Source of the DNA: Bacteroidaceae bacterium
GTDB taxonomy: Bacteria; Bacteroidota; Bacteroidia; Bacteroidales; Bacteroidaceae
Direction: 5' to 3'
NCBI GenBank assembly: GCA_017483765.1
Contig: JAFUVE010000015.1
Coordinates: 1-33,591 of the forward strand
DNA length: 33,591 nt
Shown: positions 30,866 through 33,591 of the stretch, one piece after another
How the letters are laid out: the number at the start of each line of letters is the position of its first letter
How positions within the stretch are numbered: the stretch's first letter is position 1
Made by a program: the position numbers and the translations under genes
Notes under the pieces: model-generated
What the model saw: only the letters and a program-made list of their open reading frames with translations
What the model was told of the DNA's origin: nothing
The model's database searches: none

Positions 30866-30900
30866 CAAAGTTACGGCGAAAAATTAGATGGGGCAATCGC
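30866..30900 (-). promoter_or_regulatory. Promoter P2 of the PBP-SusC-SusD operon
   Basis: GCGATT (30900-30895, minus strand) is followed after 21 nt by TAACTTTG (30873-30866), the same spacing as P1 and P3. The bases GCC-x before TAACTTTGCA are shared with P3 and P1. Confidence 0.7.
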
Positions 30901-30908
30901 CTTGGTTT

Positions 30909-30933
30909 GGCATTCCGCATACCAAACAAATGG
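30909..30933. promoter_or_regulatory. Predicted regulator site upstream of P2
   Basis: GGCA (30909) N7 TACCA (30920) N6 ATGG (30930-30933) matches the sites of P1 and P3. A further inverted repeat GTTTGG / CCAAAC (30905-30910 / 30922-30927) overlaps it. Confidence 0.55.
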
Positions 30934-30960
30934 GAGGAACCACCCAGCAGGGTCCCTCCC
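30932..30960 (-). terminator. Possible terminator after the JAMM protease gene
   Basis: GGGAGG (30932-30937) can pair with CCTCCC (30955-30960), with inner AACC/GGGT pairing. On the minus strand it is followed only by ATTTGTTTGG, not a good T-tract. The stretch 30961-31049 holds nothing else recognisable. Confidence 0.3.
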
Positions 30961-31049
30961 TTCTTCATGCTTGACGCACAACATGGCATATAGAATCATA
31001 AATGGATGGAAAACAATCGCCTCAACAACGTCAAGCACGATATTCATGG

Positions 31050-31439
31050 TCAGAGATGTTCCTCCTTGTTGACGACCGCTCCCTGTCTGATGGCGAAGGA
31101 GTTGAGCCGTGGCTGGCCGTCGAGTAGCGAGAGGATGGCATATCTGATTGATGGGTCGTTGGCGAGCCGTAGGTCTTCCTGCGAGGGTCTTGATGGCGAT
31201 GCGGGATGGGAATGCCAGTTGGCCAGTATTCTCAGCCCGTTCTGCCTTGCATAGCGCATGGCCTGGAACTGCTGTCTGGGGTCGAATGAGAAATGTTCGG
31301 GTGAATGGTCCACATTCTCCATGGGGAAGTTCTCCGTGACGGTATCGTCCCTGCCGAGCAGGTAGCCGCACGACTCGTTGGGCAGCTCTGCACGGGCCTG
31401 TGCGATGAGTTGATCTATCACGTTCTTTTTGATGGTCAT
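31050..31439 (-). CDS. hcyD: JAMM-domain metalloprotease, HcyD/Mec-like
   Basis: The zinc metalloprotease signature is complete: Glu22 (NESCGYLLG) and His76-x-His78-x7-Ser86-x2-Asp89 (WHSHPASPSRPSQED). Related enzymes are Mec of Mycobacterium, which frees cysteine from CysO, and HcyD of Wolinella, which trims a residue from the C-terminus of HcyS to expose Gly-Gly. Length is 129 residues. It lies 12 nt after the ThiF-like gene in the same operon as a carrier that ends beyond its Gly-Gly, which favours the trimming role. Symbol by analogy. Confidence 0.82.
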   Translation of the reverse strand: MTIKKNVIDQLIAQARAELPNESCGYLLGRDDTVTENFPMENVDHSPEHFSFDPRQQFQAMRYARQNGLRILANWHSHPASPSRPSQEDLRLANDPSIRYAILSLLDGQPRLNSFAIRQGAVVNKEEHL

Positions 31440-31451
31440 AGTCTCCTTGTT

Positions 31452-32258
31452 TTAGTGTTTGAGGTCACAAGCAGCCTGCTCGTAGTCAATGAGGTGGTCG
31501 ATGGTAGGGTTCGTCCCGCAGATGGCGCAGGAGTCGCGATGTCTGACCGGCACGGTACGGAACTGCATGGTCTTGGCGTCGAAGGTGAGAAGACGGTTGG
31601 TCAGCAGCTCTCCTACTCCGGTGAAATACTTGAGTGTCTCCGCCGCCTGGATGGTGCCGAGCATGCCGGCGATGGCGCCGAGCACCCCAGCCTGCGAGCA
31701 GGTGGGCACAGCGCCTGGAGGAGGCGGTTCCTTGAACATACAGCGGTAGCAGGCGGTGCCGGGCAGATGGGTGAACGTCTGACCGTTGAACCGTAGGATC
31801 CCACCATGCGAGAAGGGCTTTCCGGCCATCACGCAGGCGTCGTTGATCAGGAATTTCACGGGGAAATTGTCCGTACCGTCCACCACGAAGTCATATTCTT
31901 TGATGATGTCGAGGGCGTTTGAGGAGTCGAGAAACTCATGATAGGTGTCGACCGTCACGTCGGGATTGATGGCGAGCATCTTCTCCTTGGCGCTCTCCAC
32001 CTTCGGCACGCCCACGTCCTTGGTGAAGTGGATGACCTGTCGCTGCAGGTTGCTGAGGTCCACCACGTCGGCATCGACGATGCCGATGCGTCCGACTCCG
32101 GCAGCAGCCAGGTAGAGTCCTACGGGTGCGCCAAGGCCTCCCGCGCCGACGATGAGAACTTTGGCATTCAGGATCTTCTCCTGGCCTTCCACGCCCACGT
32201 CCTGCAGGAGGATATGGCGTGAATAGCGTTGTATCTGTTCTTCGGTGAAGTCAATCAT
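31452..32258 (-). CDS. hcyF: ThiF/MoeB-family activating enzyme, HcyF-like
   Basis: This E1-like enzyme would adenylate the C-terminal glycine of the ThiS-like carrier with ATP and help form its thiocarboxylate. The nucleotide-binding loop GAGGLGAPV is near residues 38-46, followed by IGIVDADVVDLSNLQRQ (family signature). Two CxxC pairs (ACYRCMF and CAICGT) form the usual zinc site, and VPTCSQAGVLG carries a conserved Cys. Length is 268 residues. It starts with a 4-nt overlap with the carrier stop. There is no C-terminal rhodanese domain, so sulfur would come from another donor. Confidence 0.85.
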   Translation of the reverse strand: MIDFTEEQIQRYSRHILLQDVGVEGQEKILNAKVLIVGAGGLGAPVGLYLAAAGVGRIGIVDADVVDLSNLQRQVIHFTKDVGVPKVESAKEKMLAINPDVTVDTYHEFLDSSNALDIIKEYDFVVDGTDNFPVKFLINDACVMAGKPFSHGGILRFNGQTFTHLPGTACYRCMFKEPPPPGAVPTCSQAGVLGAIAGMLGTIQAAETLKYFTGVGELLTNRLLTFDAKTMQFRTVPVRHRDSCAICGTNPTIDHLIDYEQAACDLKH

Positions 32259-32467
32259 CGCGCACCTCCTCCCATAAAATAAAGGAAATCCACGCTGTCG
32301 TTCTCATTGAGCCTGATACTTTTCCAGTCGTCACGCTCCGCAAATTCCTCGTTCACCTGCACGGACACCATCTCCGGGTTTTCAACATGCAGAAACTCAA
32401 TCAATTCAGTCACTGTCAGCGGCAATACGACGTCCCGCTGCTCTCCGTTTACATAGATTTTTGCCAT
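32255..32467 (-). CDS. hcyS: ThiS/MoaD-like sulfur carrier, HcyS-like
   Basis: A 70-residue ubiquitin-fold carrier (IYVNGEQ, LPLTVTELIEFLHV, VQVNEEF, LNENDSVDFLYF). The C-terminus is Gly66-Gly67-Gly68-Ala69-Arg70, not a free Gly-Gly as in mature ThiS or MoaD. The extra residues would block thiocarboxylate formation until a protease removes them, and the JAMM gene is in this operon. The ATG at 32467 is chosen; the frame runs upstream to 32554 across promoter P3, which cannot be coding. In Wolinella, HcyS delivers sulfur to MetY for homocysteine synthesis. A thiamine role is possible but no thiamine genes are near. Confidence 0.82.
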   Translation of the reverse strand: MAKIYVNGEQRDVVLPLTVTELIEFLHVENPEMVSVQVNEEFAERDDWKSIRLNENDSVDFLYFMGGGAR

Positions 32468-32494
32468 AGTTTTGAATAGTTTTGTTTTCCGCTG

Positions 32495-32529
32495 CAAAGT
32501 TACGGCAAAAACCGCTGCTGCACAATCGC
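32495..32529 (-). promoter_or_regulatory. Promoter P3 of the hcyS-hcyF-hcyD operon
   Basis: GCGATT (32529-32524, minus strand) lies 21 nt before TAACTTTG (32502-32495); transcription would start near 32488, about 20 nt before hcyS. This is the third copy of the design seen at P1 and P2. Confidence 0.7.
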
Positions 32530-32537
32530 ACAACAGC

Positions 32538-32562
32538 GGTAAAACGGATACCAAGAAGATGG
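32538..32562. promoter_or_regulatory. Predicted regulator site upstream of P3
   Basis: GGTA (32538) N7 TACCA (32549) N6 ATGG (32559-32562) has the same spacing as at P1 and P2; GGTA-N7-TACC is a perfect inverted repeat here. Confidence 0.55.
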
Positions 32563-32669
32563 TAGAGAATAAAGCCTATGCGTGGGTTTCAACGGTGGAT
32601 GGGCAGAAACGAAAACAGAAATGGCAAACCGGTTCTTGTCGCTGCAAAAAACAAAAATCATCTGATTTA

Positions 32670-32701
32670 TTTGCGATTCTCCCTTTTTCTTTGTAATTTC
32701 G
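32670..32701 (+). promoter_or_regulatory. Promoter of the AAA ATPase gene
   Basis: TTTG (32670-32673), 20-nt spacer, TAATTTCG (32694-32701). It matches the Bacteroidetes consensus apart from C in place of T in the -7 box. The leader is about 20 nt. Confidence 0.65.
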
Positions 32702-32727
32702 CAAAAGAAACGAAAAAAAACAACGTT

Positions 32728-33591
32728 ATGGATGAAATGAGATTGTATCCCACGGGTGTGCAGACCTTCTCGAAGATGATTCAAGACGGATATGTGTACA
32801 TAGACAAGACCGACGTGATGTGGCGGATGACCAAACTGAGCAACTACGTGTTCCTGAGCCGACCCCGCCGTTTCGGAAAGTCACTGCTCTCTTCCACACT
32901 ACACAGCTATTTCGACGGCGACCGCAAGTTGTTCGAAGGACTGAAAATCATGGACCTGGAGACAGAATGGAAACGCTATCCGGTGATCCATCTTGACTTA
33001 AGCGGGGCAAAAGGACAGACATCTGCGCAAGAATTACGCGATAAATTGTTCGTACTATTAAATCCATATGAAAAAGTTTATGGGAGAGAAAAGGTGGAAA
33101 AACAGCCAGGAGATCTCTTGAAAGGTATTCTCAACCGTGCTAATGAGCAGAGCGGCTCACGTGTAGCTGTCATCATCGACGAGTACGACGCGCCCCTACT
33201 TGGCGCACTCGACAAGCCGGAACTGCTCGAAGACCTACGCAATGTGATGCAGGAGTTTTTCATTCCCCTGAAGGCCGCCGACCCCATCATGAAATTCTGC
33301 TTCATCACCGGCATCACGAAGTTCTCGCAGCTGAGCATCTTCTCCACCATCAACAACCTGAAAAACATCAGCATGCTGCCGCGCTTCTCCACCCTCTGCG
33401 GCATCACCGACGAGGAAATCGACACGCAACTGAAAGACGATATTGCCATGATGGCGGAGGAGATGGGATTCACCCCTGAAGTGATACGGGAGAAGCTGCG
33501 ACTAAGGTACGACGGATATCATTTCTCAAAAAACTCAAAGGCCGTATATAACCCATACAGTCTTTTCAACGCATTATCAGACAGAGACCTG
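32728..33591 (+). CDS. AAA-ATPase-like protein (PF09820 type), 3' end beyond the window
   Basis: The ATG at 32728 opens a frame that runs to the window end (288 codons seen). The N-terminus YPTGVQTFSKMI, then YVYIDKTDVM and VFLSRPRRFGKSLLSS are hallmarks of the large Bacteroidetes family with an AAA-ATPase_like domain. The P-loop is RPRRFGKS (Lys51, Ser52) and the Walker B site VIIDEYDAPL (Asp151-Asp154). Members usually end in a PD-(D/E)XK nuclease-like domain; that part lies outside the window. Their cellular role is not established. The family is often present in many copies per genome. Confidence 0.88.
   Translation, partial: MDEMRLYPTGVQTFSKMIQDGYVYIDKTDVMWRMTKLSNYVFLSRPRRFGKSLLSSTLHSYFDGDRKLFEGLKIMDLETEWKRYPVIHLDLSGAKGQTSAQELRDKLFVLLNPYEKVYGREKVEKQPGDLLKGILNRANEQSGSRVAVIIDEYDAPLLGALDKPELLEDLRNVMQEFFIPLKAADPIMKFCFITGITKFSQLSIFSTINNLKNISMLPRFSTLCGITDEEIDTQLKDDIAMMAEEMGFTPEVIREKLRLRYDGYHFSKNSKAVYNPYSLFNALSDRDL

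Noticed and set aside
32468-32554. N-terminal extension of the ThiS-like carrier to an upstream ATG
   Set aside because: It crosses promoter P3, and the MAKIYVNG start matches the ubiquitin-like fold directly.

Overview
The window comes from a Bacteroidales genome, most likely Prevotella-like. Supporting signs are SusC/SusD and carboxypeptidase-regulatory-domain outer-membrane receptors, promoters of the Bacteroidetes type (TTTG, about 20 nt, TAnnTTTG), a xylanase with a short T9SS-like tail, and a PF09820-type AAA ATPase. This assignment rests on gene content and promoter style only.

Left part (1-6.4 kb): the end of a winged-helix-like protein, a leftward tRNA-Met/tRNA-Gln operon with its own promoter and terminator, and a rightward housekeeping cluster. 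That cluster holds psd and pssA (phosphatidylethanolamine synthesis), a small membrane protein, tadA and a TlpA-like lipoprotein. Two copies of a roughly 60-bp palindromic element lie just after pssA and after the TlpA gene. A leftward secreted beta-helix protein follows.

Middle part (6.7-14.4 kb): a rightward GH10 xylanase with two CBM6-like modules, a small outer-membrane barrel, a large CarboxypepD_reg/barrel receptor with a Gly-rich tail, and a LuxR-type response regulator. The regulator converges on the next block at a shared hairpin.

Right part (14.4-32.5 kb): three leftward transcription units that together look like a sulfur regulon. Unit 1 is cysK, a DsrE-like protein, a TusA-like protein, an encapsulin shell with a cyclic-nucleotide-binding-like insertion, a cysteine desulfurase with a roughly 112-residue N-terminal extension, and metY. 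Its genes are mostly overlapping or tightly spaced. Unit 2 is a PstS-like periplasmic protein, SusC, SusD, a lipoprotein with a YtkA/FixH-like end, a TonB receptor and a dicarboxylate/amino-acid symporter. Unit 3 is a ThiS-like sulfur carrier ending in Gly-Gly-Gly-Ala-Arg, a ThiF/MoeB-like activating enzyme and a JAMM protease, matching the HcyS/HcyF/HcyD thiocarboxylate route that feeds MetY. The promoters of all three units share GCGATT placed exactly 21 nt before TAACTTTG. Upstream of that they share GGYA-N7-TACCA-N6-ATGG at identical spacing. This links a sulfur-storing or sulfur-handling nanocompartment, a protein-thiocarboxylate sulfur relay and an outer-membrane uptake system under one predicted regulator, which is the most interesting result here.

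The right end holds the start of an AAA ATPase gene cut by the window edge. No rRNA, CRISPR array, transposase or prophage was seen.
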